From NCBI RefSeq assembly GCF_016595215.1, contig NZ_JAENHK010000005.1, positions 80,100 to 144,099 on the forward strand: 64,000 bases of DNA. Direction: 5' to 3'. The translations under genes and the position numbers were made by a program. The notes beneath the pieces were generated by a model, which was not told the origin of the DNA, made no database searches, and was given only the letters and a program-made list of their open reading frames with translations. Source of the DNA: Chryseobacterium paridis (lineage in GTDB: Bacteria > Bacteroidota > Bacteroidia > Flavobacteriales > Weeksellaceae). Positions 50,134 to 59,014 of the stretch are shown in pieces; the first letter of the stretch is position 1, and each line of letters begins with the position of its first letter.

Positions 50134-51807
50134 ATGTGTGGAATCGTATGTTTGTTTGACGCGAAACAAAAAACAGAAATATTAAGACCTCAGGTCTTGG
50201 AAATGTCAAAAAAAATCCGTCATAGGGGACCAGATTGGAGCGGAGTTTTTCAAAACGAGAAAGTGGTATTTTCTCATGAAAGACTAGCCATTGTAGATCC
50301 TACTTCAGGTAAACAACCCCTATTTTCTAAAGATGGAAATATCGTATTAGCAGTAAATGGTGAAATCTACAATCATAGAGAACTAAAAAAAGAGTTTCCT
50401 GATTATGAATTTCAAACCCAATCTGACTGTGAAGTTATTCTGGCTCTTTATGAAAAATATGGGAAAGACTTTTTAGAAAAACTAAATGGAATCTTCGCTT
50501 TCTCTCTATATGATATAAAAAATGATGTTTATCTTATCGCTCGTGATCATATGGGAATCTGCCCTCTTTATCAAGGCTGGGACAGAAACGGAAATTATTA
50601 TGTAGCTTCAGAATTAAAAGCATTGGAAGGTGTTTGCAAAACAATAGAAACCTTTTTGCCTGGTCACTTTGTATACAGCAAGGATGGAAATGAACTTCAA
50701 CAATGGTACAAAAGAGATTGGGATAGTTTTGATAATGTAAAGGATAACGAAAGTGATATCCAAAAACTCAGACAAGGACTTGAAGATGCGGTTCATAGAC
50801 AGCTGATGAGCGATGTTCCTTATGGTGTACTTTTATCAGGAGGTTTAGATTCTTCCGTTATTTCTGCTATCACTGCAAAATACGCCCGACAAAGAATCGA
50901 AAGTGGGGATACGCAGGAAGCATGGTATCCAAGATTGCACAGTTTTGCAGTAGGCCTTGTAGGATCTCCGGATCTTGCTGCAGCAAGAAAAGCAGCAGAT
51001 CACATTGGTTCTGTTCATCATGAAGTTAATTTCACTGTTCAGGAAGGATTGGATGCCATCCGTGATGTCATTTATCATTTGGAAACTTATGATGTAACGA
51101 CTGTAAGAGCCTCTACTCCAATGTATTTATTGGCACGGGTTATCAAATCTATGGGAATCAAGATGGTCCTTTCAGGAGAAGGTTCTGACGAGTTGTTTGG
51201 AGGATATCTATACTTCCATAAAGCTCCCAATGCAAAAGAATTCCATGATGAAACTGTACGAAAATTAGGAAAGCTTCACCTTTATGACTGTTTAAGAGCT
51301 AACAAAGCATTAATGAGCTGGGGAATTGAAGGACGTGTTCCTTTCCTGGATAAAGAATTCATGGATATTGCCATGGAAATTAATCCTAAAGACAAAATGA
51401 TTGCTGCAGCTGAAGGGAAAATTGAAAAATGGATCTTAAGAAAAGCCTTTGAAGACATCCTTCCTGAATCTATTGTGTGGAGACAAAAAGAACAGTTCTC
51501 TGACGGCGTTGGCTATTCCTGGATTGACACTTTAAGAGAAGTTGCTGAAAAAGAAGTTACAGATGAAATGATGGCGAATGCAAAATTCAGATTCCCTCTG
51601 AACACCCCTCAAAACAAGGAGGAATACAGATACCGAACTATTTTTGAAGAACATTTTCTTAGTGAAACGGCTGCAGCAACAGTTCCTTCTGTACCATCAG
51701 TGGCATGCTCCACTCCTATCGCACTGGAATGGGATGAGGCATTTAAAAAGATGAATGACCCAAGCGGAAGGGCTGTAAAAGTACATGAAACCTCTTATGA
51801 AGAGTAA
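50134..51807 (+). CDS. asnB: Asparagine synthase (glutamine-hydrolysing)
   Basis: 557 residues. Catalytic Cys2 (MCGIVCLF) starts the glutaminase domain with RHRGPDWSGV, RLAIVDPTSGKQPL and NGEIYNH. The synthetase domain has the PP-loop VLLSGGLDSSVISAI, LSGEGSDELFGGY and the C-terminal GRVPFLDKEF. Makes asparagine from aspartate, ATP and glutamine. Class B, normal length, monocistronic. Confidence 0.96.
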   Translation: MCGIVCLFDAKQKTEILRPQVLEMSKKIRHRGPDWSGVFQNEKVVFSHERLAIVDPTSGKQPLFSKDGNIVLAVNGEIYNHRELKKEFPDYEFQTQSDCEVILALYEKYGKDFLEKLNGIFAFSLYDIKNDVYLIARDHMGICPLYQGWDRNGNYYVASELKALEGVCKTIETFLPGHFVYSKDGNELQQWYKRDWDSFDNVKDNESDIQKLRQGLEDAVHRQLMSDVPYGVLLSGGLDSSVISAITAKYARQRIESGDTQEAWYPRLHSFAVGLVGSPDLAAARKAADHIGSVHHEVNFTVQEGLDAIRDVIYHLETYDVTTVRASTPMYLLARVIKSMGIKMVLSGEGSDELFGGYLYFHKAPNAKEFHDETVRKLGKLHLYDCLRANKALMSWGIEGRVPFLDKEFMDIAMEINPKDKMIAAAEGKIEKWILRKAFEDILPESIVWRQKEQFSDGVGYSWIDTLREVAEKEVTDEMMANAKFRFPLNTPQNKEEYRYRTIFEEHFLSETAAATVPSVPSVACSTPIALEWDEAFKKMNDPSGRAVKVHETSYEE

Positions 51808-51911
51808 TGTTTTAAGAGATGAGTTTCAGATTTCAAGTTATTAGAAATAAAAATTATTCTGATCTTATTCCTCATACATTATTATAGTCATCAAAAAAAA
51901 TAAAATTTATC

Positions 51912-51940
51912 AATCCTGTAGCAATACAGGATTTTCTTTT
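51912..51940 (+). terminator. Terminator of asnB
   Basis: AATCCTGTA/TACAGGATT stem, GCAA loop, T-rich tail. Confidence 0.88.
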
Positions 51941-52038
51941 GAAGAAACAGCAAGAATATTAACACATTTTAACTGACAATCAAAAATAGTATCTAATAAA
52001 TAATTATATTTGGAAAACGAAAAAATCAATATTATAAA

Positions 52039-52848
52039 ATGAGAAGAACCGTTACTATCTTTTTTGCTTTGTTATCTATAAATTTTGCTTTTGGCCAAGG
52101 TAAATTTGGTAAATATCTAAATTCAAAAAAACTTGCCTTAACTTATAAAACAGTAAAGGACAACGAAAAAGAAAACTACTATCAGCAATATTACTGGCTG
52201 GCGAAAGCTGAGCAATTAAAAACATACCCTCACCTTAAGGATGTAAAACCAGTTGTTCTCTATGAATTTGTAAAAAAAGTAAACCCTCAGAATCCGACAA
52301 AAAAACTAGATGCAAGAGGTAAAGAACTGAGAGAAACTGCTGAATTATCTTTAAACCAATATTTCAAGAATAAAAATTTCGAAAATAATGCGGTATTGAT
52401 GTACAATCTTGAAACGTATGTAGATCCTTCTCAAGGAGAATATTTTACAAAAGTAGATCCTGAAAAAATTAAAGAGCTGGTCCCAAAAGAATTATTTGCT
52501 TTCAATTCTTTGAACAGAAAAACTCAGGAAGAAGTTACCTACTACCTTTGGATAGATAAGAAAAAAGATGACTTTAATATTGTGGATATTATTCCAAAAG
52601 AAGATGACAAAAAATTCTATGCTTCATTAAAACAATATCTTCCGAACTATAAATTTTCAAAGTATGTTCCTTCAGTGAAAAAGGGGAATAAAACAGATAA
52701 AACGGATGTTGACTTTTATTACATCATGCCTTTTGAACAAAACACTGATAACATTGAATATAAGACAACAGATTTCAAAACTTTCATTTTAAGCCAGTAC
52801 CGAAAAGCTGGGGATGAATGGAAAGGAGTAGAAAAAACCAGAAAATAA
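52039..52848 (+). CDS. Secreted protein of unknown function
   Basis: 269 residues with a signal peptide (FFALLSINFAFGQ). Lysine-rich, with many alternating charged/aromatic stretches (YYQQYYWLAKAEQLKTYP). No family recognised, no cysteines in motifs. -7 box TATATTTG at 52005-52012; own terminator at the end. Confidence 0.75.
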   Translation: MRRTVTIFFALLSINFAFGQGKFGKYLNSKKLALTYKTVKDNEKENYYQQYYWLAKAEQLKTYPHLKDVKPVVLYEFVKKVNPQNPTKKLDARGKELRETAELSLNQYFKNKNFENNAVLMYNLETYVDPSQGEYFTKVDPEKIKELVPKELFAFNSLNRKTQEEVTYYLWIDKKKDDFNIVDIIPKEDDKKFYASLKQYLPNYKFSKYVPSVKKGNKTDKTDVDFYYIMPFEQNTDNIEYKTTDFKTFILSQYRKAGDEWKGVEKTRK

Positions 52849-52850
52849 TT

Positions 52851-52884
52851 AAAAAAGTCCTGTGAAATCTCACAGGACTTTTTT
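52851..52884 (+). terminator. Terminator
   Basis: AAAAAAGTCCTGTGA/TCACAGGACTTTTTT stem with a 4-nt loop. Confidence 0.92.
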
Positions 52885-53075
52885 AATTTTATAGATATTT
52901 CTTTATCTAATCATAAATTCTATCAAGTTTTTTAGTGTGTAGTTTGAGCAATTTATAAGCAGAGGAAAGAAAAATACATTCTTTTCTCATTTCCATTACT
53001 ACCTTTTAATCAACTCGGATGAGCTGCATTTTACTGATAGATTTTACATTACTTAAAGATTCTAGCTGATACAAA

Positions 53076-54479
53076 ATGTCTGAAACCAACTCGTCAATAA
53101 CATCAATTAAAAAGATCCTTCCACTGATTCTTGCCACTGCTATTTTTATGCAGATGCTGGATTCTACTATCTTGAATACTTCTTTACCCTCAATTGCGAA
53201 GGATTTAAAGGAATCTCCATTAAATATGCAGAACGCAATTATCAGCTATGTTCTGACATTAGCGGTTTTTATGCCGGCAAGTGGTTTTCTGGCGGATAGA
53301 TTCGGAACAAAAAGAGTTTTTATTTTTTCATTGGTGCTTTTTAGTTTAGGTTCTTTGTTTTGTGCACTCTCACAAAACCTTACTCATCTCGTTATTTCAA
53401 GGGTAATTCAGGGTGTTGGAGGTAGTTTGATGACCCCTGTTGGAAAATTAGCTTTGATCAAAACTTTTGATAAGAATGAATTACTAAAAGCTATGAATTT
53501 CGCTATCATTCCAGCACTTATTGGACCCGTACTTGGTCCTCTTGTAGGTGGTTATATGGTAGATTATCTTTCGTGGCACTGGATATTTCTCATCAATATC
53601 CCAATTGGAATCCTGGGAATTGTTTTAGGCTTCAAATTTATGCCTAACTATAAATCAGCTGATGTGGATTTTGATCTGAAAGGATTTATGATATTCGCTG
53701 CAGCCTCACTCCTACTCTCTATTTCATTGGAACTTTTTGGAGATCTACAGAATACAACACCGGTTCTTTTGGTATTTATTCTTGGTTTCTTATTTCTCTA
53801 TTACTATTATAAACATGCAAAAAGAGGAGGAAATCCTATATTCCCATTAAATCTGTTTCAGGTAAGGACTTTCCGCGTGGGAATTGTGGGAAACCTTGCC
53901 ACTCGATTAGGAATCAGTGCTGTTCCATTGTTACTTCCCCTCATGATACAAATTGCCTATAAACAATCTGCAGTTACATCTGGCTGGATCGTTGCTCCTA
54001 TGGCACTGACTGCTATTTTCGGAAAATCTTCAGTTATAAAGATTCTTGATAAGTTCGGATACCGGCAAACATTAATGGTGAATACATTTATTATCGGAAC
54101 ATTGATATGCATGCTTGCTATTCCAAATATAAATACCTCCCTATTTTGGTTTATTCCGATTATCGCTGTTCTAGGATTTTTTAATTCTATTCAGTTTACG
54201 TCAATGAATACCATTTCCATCGCTGATTTACGCAATTTCCAGACGAGTAGTGGAAATTCTTTAATATCGGTAAATCAACAGCTTGCTATTGGTTTTGGGA
54301 TTGCTTTTGGTCTCATCGTTCTAAAAATTTTTGAAAGCACAGACCTCATCAAAGGAGAAATACATAATGCATTCCGTTATACATTTCTCACTGTAGGTAT
54401 TCTTACGATACTATCAGGATTGGTTTTCAGAAGACTTCATATTTCAGATGGGAAAAATATGCAATCTAAAGATCATTAA
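53076..54479 (+). CDS. MFS drug exporter, DHA2 (EmrB/QacA) type
   Basis: 467 residues, about 13-14 membrane segments. Family hallmarks: MQMLDSTILNTSLPSIAKDL in TM1, GFLADRFGTKRVF (loop 2-3 motif A), RVIQGVGGSLMTP (motif B) and GPVLGPLVGGYMVDYLSWHW (antiporter motif C). Proton-driven efflux of drugs or metabolites. No HlyD-type partner next to it. The 52885-53075 spacer shows nothing else. Confidence 0.92.
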   Translation: MSETNSSITSIKKILPLILATAIFMQMLDSTILNTSLPSIAKDLKESPLNMQNAIISYVLTLAVFMPASGFLADRFGTKRVFIFSLVLFSLGSLFCALSQNLTHLVISRVIQGVGGSLMTPVGKLALIKTFDKNELLKAMNFAIIPALIGPVLGPLVGGYMVDYLSWHWIFLINIPIGILGIVLGFKFMPNYKSADVDFDLKGFMIFAAASLLLSISLELFGDLQNTTPVLLVFILGFLFLYYYYKHAKRGGNPIFPLNLFQVRTFRVGIVGNLATRLGISAVPLLLPLMIQIAYKQSAVTSGWIVAPMALTAIFGKSSVIKILDKFGYRQTLMVNTFIIGTLICMLAIPNINTSLFWFIPIIAVLGFFNSIQFTSMNTISIADLRNFQTSSGNSLISVNQQLAIGFGIAFGLIVLKIFESTDLIKGEIHNAFRYTFLTVGILTILSGLVFRRLHISDGKNMQSKDH

Positions 54480-54574
54480 TCATCTGGTAAAAACTAACTT
54501 AAACCGAACTTAACACAGGTCAATGCAATTGATCACGATCTACTCTATTTTTGTTTATATAAAAAATCAACATT

Positions 54575-55453
54575 ATGATGACAACTAAAAAAGTAGAAAT
54601 AGTGGTATCACCAAAACCTGCTCATTTTGTAGGTGATGGTTTTAGAGTTCACAACTTTATACCAGGAGTATCAAGATTGGATATGAAAAGAATGGATCCT
54701 TTCATTATGCTCGATTATAATTCAAAATTTCATTTTAACGGATCTGAAAAACCAAGAGGCGTCGGCGTACATCCGCACAGAGGTTTTGAAACTGTAACCA
54801 TAGCCTACCAGGGAAAAGTAGAACATCATGACAGCTCGGGAGGAGGAGGTGTGATCGGAGAAGGAGATGTTCAATGGATGACAGCCGCAAGAGGCGTTCT
54901 TCACAAAGAATATCATGAAAGAGAATGGTCTAAAACCGGTGGAATTTTTCAAATGGTTCAGCTTTGGGTCAACCTTCCTGCAAAGGATAAAATGAGCAAG
55001 CCTAAATATCAGGCCATTAAAAACTCAGATATGAAATTGGTAGATCTGGGTGAAAACGGTGTAATCGAAGTGATCGCTGGAGAATACAATGGAAATAAAG
55101 GTCCTGCATTTACTTTCACTCCTGTACACATGATGAATGCCAAATTAAAAACCGGCGGAAAGGCTACATTTCAATTTCCCGCTAATTATAATACAGCAGC
55201 CCTTGTAATTGAGGGAAATGTTACAGTAAATGGAAATGAAAAGGCAGCAACAGACCAATTGATCTTGTTTGAAAATGCGGGTGAGGAATTTATCATTGAG
55301 GCCAGCGAAAACGCAATTGTATTGATCATCAGTGGAGAGCCGATCAATGAACCTATTTTTCCTCATGGTCCTTTTGTAATGAATACAAGAGAGGAGATCA
55401 TGCAGGCTTTTGAAGATTTCAATACCGGAAAATTCGGGTATTTAGAAGACTAA
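54575..55453 (+). CDS. Pirin-family protein
   Basis: 292 residues, bicupin. Metal ligands in GVHPHRGFETVTIAYQG and the HHDSSGGGGVIGEGDVQWM stretch with ARGVLHKEYHERE. Some pirins are quercetin dioxygenases or redox regulators. Tandem ATG ATG at 54575/54578; either may be used. First gene of a run of redox/stress genes; -7 box TATTTTTG at 54546-54553. Confidence 0.92.
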   Translation: MMTTKKVEIVVSPKPAHFVGDGFRVHNFIPGVSRLDMKRMDPFIMLDYNSKFHFNGSEKPRGVGVHPHRGFETVTIAYQGKVEHHDSSGGGGVIGEGDVQWMTAARGVLHKEYHEREWSKTGGIFQMVQLWVNLPAKDKMSKPKYQAIKNSDMKLVDLGENGVIEVIAGEYNGNKGPAFTFTPVHMMNAKLKTGGKATFQFPANYNTAALVIEGNVTVNGNEKAATDQLILFENAGEEFIIEASENAIVLIISGEPINEPIFPHGPFVMNTREEIMQAFEDFNTGKFGYLED

Positions 55454-55571
55454 CAGAACAAATAAGCAATAATTAAATAATCTTAATCTTGAGCTCTTTA
55501 TTTAATTATTGCTTTTTATTACCTTTAACAATATACTTTATAAGTATTCATCAATCAAGAAAATTTAAACA

Positions 55572-55889
55572 ATGAAACCAGAGTTTGAAAATACTCCCCT
55601 AGTAAAGAACGAATCAAAGAAAAGATTTGAAATAGAAGTAAACGGACATTTTGCATTTATTGATTATCGCGAAGGGAGAGACCAGATTATTTTAGTTCAC
55701 ACAGAAGCTAACCCAGAATTGGCAGGTACAGGAGCCGCAGCAGCTGTTGTTGAGAAAACTCTTCATTTTATCGAAGAGAACGCCAAGAAATTGCTTCCAT
55801 ACTGTCCTTATGTTTTTGCTTACATTAAAAAGCATCCTGAATGGAAACGTATCGTTGACGAAAAGTTTGAAAGATATGACCAGCTTTAA
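55572..55889 (+). CDS. Small GNAT N-acetyltransferase (NATD1/YjdJ type)
   Basis: 105 residues, a minimal GNAT: HFAFIDYREGRDQIILVHTE, the CoA-binding LAGTGAAAAVVEKTL, and LLPYCPYVFAYIKKHPEW. The usual RGxG/A motif is AGTGAA here. Paralogue at 58620-58904 in the same run. Acceptor unknown. Confidence 0.88.
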   Translation: MKPEFENTPLVKNESKKRFEIEVNGHFAFIDYREGRDQIILVHTEANPELAGTGAAAAVVEKTLHFIEENAKKLLPYCPYVFAYIKKHPEWKRIVDEKFERYDQL

Positions 55890-55954
55890 TATCTGAAAAC
55901 AGTAAAATTTTAATTAAATTAAAAAAAACATCAACCCTAAAGAACACATTATTT

Positions 55955-56854
55955 ATGTCAAATATTGGACTTATCATAGAAGAAAAAGCCGCAGATATAG
56001 GAAACTTTTTAGTAGGCAGACTTTTGCCTTTTCGTGAAAAAAGAGCAGTTGGCCCATTTGTTTTTATAGACCACATGGGACCTTCGGAACTAAAAGATTA
56101 TCAAAATCTTGATGTACCACCCCATCCTCACATCGGATTATCTACATTGACTTATCTGCTTGAAGGATCTATTTTCCATCGTGACAGCATTGGAAGTGCT
56201 ATGGAAATAAAACCGGGAGCTGTTAATTGGATGACTGCCGGAAAGGGTGTTGTACACTCTGAAAGAACTCCGGAATATTTAAGAGAAACCGATAAGAGAT
56301 TACATGGTTTTCAGATTTGGGTTGGTCTTCCAAAACATTTGGAGCAGAGCGAACCTACTTTTCATCATACCGAAGCGGATGAGCTTCCGGTTTGGGAAGA
56401 TGGTGAGATCCATTATAAACTTATTGCAGGAGAGGCATTTGGAAAGAAGTCTCCGGTTCCTGTTCACAGCAAGTTGTTTTTTATTGAAATCAAAACCAAA
56501 ACAGCTCAGAAAATAAGTATTGGACAAGATCTATATGGCGAAGCTGCGATGTATGTTTTGGACGGAACAGTAAATATTGAAGGAAACACTTATGGCTCAA
56601 AACAATTGTTAATCGCTAAGGATACTAAACTTTGTGAATTCGAAATGAGCGAAAATGCTACCGTATATCTTTTCGGAGGCGAACCTTTTGAAGATGAACG
56701 CTTTATATTTTGGAATTTCGTAAATTCGGATAAGGAATTAATAGACCAGGCAAAAGTGAACTGGAACGATCAGAATCATGATGCGTTTCCTTTGGTTCCC
56801 GGAGATGAAAACGAATTTGTTCCACTTCCAAAAGCAGTCCTGAATAGAAAATAA
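55955..56854 (+). CDS. Pirin-family protein, second copy
   Basis: 299 residues with GPFVFIDHMGPSELKD, the metal-site VPPHPHIGLSTLTYLLEGSI and MTAGKGVVHSERTPE. Diverged from the first pirin gene 1.4 kb upstream, so two subfamilies rather than a recent duplication. Followed after 34 nt by the FMN reductase gene. Confidence 0.92.
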   Translation: MSNIGLIIEEKAADIGNFLVGRLLPFREKRAVGPFVFIDHMGPSELKDYQNLDVPPHPHIGLSTLTYLLEGSIFHRDSIGSAMEIKPGAVNWMTAGKGVVHSERTPEYLRETDKRLHGFQIWVGLPKHLEQSEPTFHHTEADELPVWEDGEIHYKLIAGEAFGKKSPVPVHSKLFFIEIKTKTAQKISIGQDLYGEAAMYVLDGTVNIEGNTYGSKQLLIAKDTKLCEFEMSENATVYLFGGEPFEDERFIFWNFVNSDKELIDQAKVNWNDQNHDAFPLVPGDENEFVPLPKAVLNRK

Positions 56855-56888
56855 ATAAGGTCCAGAGCCAAGTAACTTATAATAACCC

Positions 56889-57422
56889 ATGAAAATATTA
56901 GCATTTGCAGGAAGCACTTCTTCCACCTCTATCAATAGAGAACTGGTAAAATTCGTATTGAAAGATTTTCAAAATGAAGAAATCAATTTAATTGATCTTA
57001 ATGATTATACCATGCCTGTTTTCTCTGTAGATCTGGAGAAAAAAGGTTTCCCAAATGAAGCGCATCAGTTTTTACAAAGAATTGAAGACTGTGATGTTAT
57101 TATCTGTTCTCTCGCAGAACACAACAGGTCATACAGTGCTGCATTTAAAAATGTTTTTGACTGGGCTTCAAGGATCAATGTTAAGCTTTTTCAGAACAAA
57201 CCTATGCTTCTGATGAGCACTTCTCCTGGTGGCTATGGTGGCGGAAATGTAATGAATACAGCAAAAACATTTTTCCCGCAATTTGCAGCAGATATTAAAG
57301 ATACCTTTTCTCTACCTAAATTTTATGAAAATTTTGATCTGGAAAGCGGAGTTATTAATCCTGATATGCTGAAAGAGCTGAATGAAAAAATTGAGAATTT
57401 TAAAATCCAGATTAAGAACTGA
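56889..57422 (+). CDS. NADPH-dependent FMN reductase
   Basis: 177 residues, flavodoxin-like. FMN loop FAGSTSSTSINRELV, CDVIICSLAEHNRSYSAAFKN for the isoalloxazine, and MSTSPGGYGGGNV. Reduces FMN, quinones or azo compounds with NAD(P)H. Stop codon overlaps the start of the TMEM175 gene (TGATG). Confidence 0.92.
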   Translation: MKILAFAGSTSSTSINRELVKFVLKDFQNEEINLIDLNDYTMPVFSVDLEKKGFPNEAHQFLQRIEDCDVIICSLAEHNRSYSAAFKNVFDWASRINVKLFQNKPMLLMSTSPGGYGGGNVMNTAKTFFPQFAADIKDTFSLPKFYENFDLESGVINPDMLKELNEKIENFKIQIKN

Positions 57423-58000
57423 TGACCAAAGGAAGACTGGAAGCGTTTAGTGATGGCGTATTAGCCATTATCATTACCATCATGGTACTTGAACTTAAGG
57501 TACCGGAAGGAGATAGCTGGGCTAGTCTGAAACCTATTATTCCAAAACTTCTGGCTTATATCTTTAGTTTTATTTATGTAGGTATTTACTGGAACAATCA
57601 TCATCATTTATTTCAGGCTGCAAAAAAAATTAATGGAACAATCCTATGGGCAAATTTGCATTTGCTTTTCTGGCTTTCGTTAATGCCTATTGCAACAGAA
57701 TGGATTGGAAATACCCATTTTGCTAAAAATCCGGTTGCCGCTTATGGCGTCGGGCTGATCATGTGTGCTATTGCATACACGATTATGGAAAATTTAATCG
57801 TCCGATGTGAGGGAGAAAATTCAAGGTTAAAAGAAGCGATACACTCTAAGTTTAAAGAATATATTTCTATCTTGTTCTATATAACGGGAATAGCGACTTC
57901 ATTTTTTTATCCTTATATTGCTATCTGTTTTTATTACATTGTTGCTCTTATATGGCTCATTCCGGACAGAAGAATCGAAAAATTACTAAAAGAAGAATAA
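57422..58000 (+). CDS. TMEM175-family (DUF1211) potassium channel-like protein
   Basis: 192 residues, six membrane segments. The hallmark RLEAFSDGVLAIIITIMVLE in TM1 carries the FSD motif and pore-lining hydrophobics; FIYVGIYWNNHHHLF follows. Bacterial homologues form leaky K+ channels. Overlaps the FMN reductase by 1 nt and precedes the 4Fe-4S gene by 1 nt. Confidence 0.92.
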   Translation: MTKGRLEAFSDGVLAIIITIMVLELKVPEGDSWASLKPIIPKLLAYIFSFIYVGIYWNNHHHLFQAAKKINGTILWANLHLLFWLSLMPIATEWIGNTHFAKNPVAAYGVGLIMCAIAYTIMENLIVRCEGENSRLKEAIHSKFKEYISILFYITGIATSFFYPYIAICFYYIVALIWLIPDRRIEKLLKEE

Positions 58001-58001
58001 T

Positions 58002-58220
58002 ATGGAAACACACGAATATAACAACGGCGATCTAGCAGTGATATGGATGCCTAAAAAATGTATCCATTCTACAATGTGTGTAAAATTGTTGCCAAAAGTT
58101 TACAACCCCAAAGACCGACCTTGGATAAAAGTTGAGAACGCAACAACACAGGAACTTATAGATCAAATAGAACAATGCCCTTCAGGAGCATTAAGTTACA
58201 AATTCAATACTGAAAAATAA
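58002..58220 (+). CDS. Divergent 4Fe-4S mono-cluster protein
   Basis: 72 residues with CIHSTMCVKLLPKVY and EQCPSGALSYK: cysteines at 20, 26 and 58-59 region, the Fer4_19-type pattern often found fused to or next to GNAT and CDGSH proteins. Probably a small redox protein. Its stop codon shares a base with the OsmC start. Confidence 0.88.
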   Translation: METHEYNNGDLAVIWMPKKCIHSTMCVKLLPKVYNPKDRPWIKVENATTQELIDQIEQCPSGALSYKFNTEK

Positions 58221-58618
58221 TGGGCGTAACCGTAAAAGCAAGTTTAGGAAAAACAAAATACTATACGGAAGTAGTAGCCGGAGAAAATACAATCATCACA
58301 GATGAACCTATTGACAAAGGGGGTCAAAACAAAGGTTTCAATCCTTTTGAAATCCTGGCTACGTCTTTGGCAAGTTGTACTGCTGCTACACTTAGAATGT
58401 ATATTGAAAGAAAAGAATGGGATATAGAGAAAATCGATGTAGAAGTTGATCTGGAAAACTTCCCGCTTACCAAAAGAGCTATTTTTGAAAGAAAGATCAG
58501 TTTTGAGGGAGCCAATCTGGATGAAGAACAACTGAAAAGGCTTCACACTATTGCGGATGCCTGTCCGGTACATAAAATTTTAACAAACGAAATAGAAATA
58601 CTAACCAAATTTTCATAA
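58220..58618 (+). CDS. OsmC-family peroxiredoxin-like protein
   Basis: 132 residues. Conserved GGQNKGFNPFEILATSLASCTAATLRMY with the first redox Cys and ADACPVHKIL with the second. Reduces organic hydroperoxides or handles electrophiles in the cytosol. In the compact redox run, 1-nt spacing on both sides. Confidence 0.93.
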   Translation: MGVTVKASLGKTKYYTEVVAGENTIITDEPIDKGGQNKGFNPFEILATSLASCTAATLRMYIERKEWDIEKIDVEVDLENFPLTKRAIFERKISFEGANLDEEQLKRLHTIADACPVHKILTNEIEILTKFS

Positions 58619-58619
58619 T

Positions 58620-58904
58620 ATGATAGAGGTAAAACAAAACAACGACGAAAAACACGGAAGTTTTGAGGCTTTCATAGACGGAAACCGCGCAGGACTTATG
58701 ACCTATACCTGGGCTGGAGAAGAAAGATTCATTATTGATCATACAGAAGTAGAAGAAGATTACAACGGCAAAGGCGTTGGTAAAGAAATGGTTTTAGCGG
58801 CGGTAGATTTCGCAAGAAAACAAGGCAAAAAAATAATTGCACTTTGTCCTTTTGCGAAAGCTACTTTCCAGAAAAACGAGGACCTTCAGGACGTCGTAGT
58901 CTAG
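58620..58904 (+). CDS. Small GNAT N-acetyltransferase, second copy
   Basis: 94 residues: RAGLMTYTWAGEERFIIDHT, the CoA loop YNGKGVGKEMVLAAVDFAR and KIIALCPFAKATFQKN. Same NATD1/YjdJ type as 55572-55889 but with a canonical GKGVGK loop. Last gene of the run; terminator follows. Confidence 0.92.
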   Translation: MIEVKQNNDEKHGSFEAFIDGNRAGLMTYTWAGEERFIIDHTEVEEDYNGKGVGKEMVLAAVDFARKQGKKIIALCPFAKATFQKNEDLQDVVV

Positions 58905-58926
58905 TTGATCAGAAAAAATATTTTAT

Positions 58927-58966
58927 AAACCTTTCAGGGATCTCCCTTGAAAGGTTTTTCTTTTTT
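58927..58966 (+). terminator. Terminator of the redox run
   Basis: AAACCTTTCAGGG / CCCTTGAAAGGTTT stem (one wobble/bulge) and T-rich tail. Confidence 0.88.
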
Positions 58967-59014
58967 ACCAGAACATAAAAAAACTATATTTGTAAAATTT
59001 TAATTACAGAAAAT

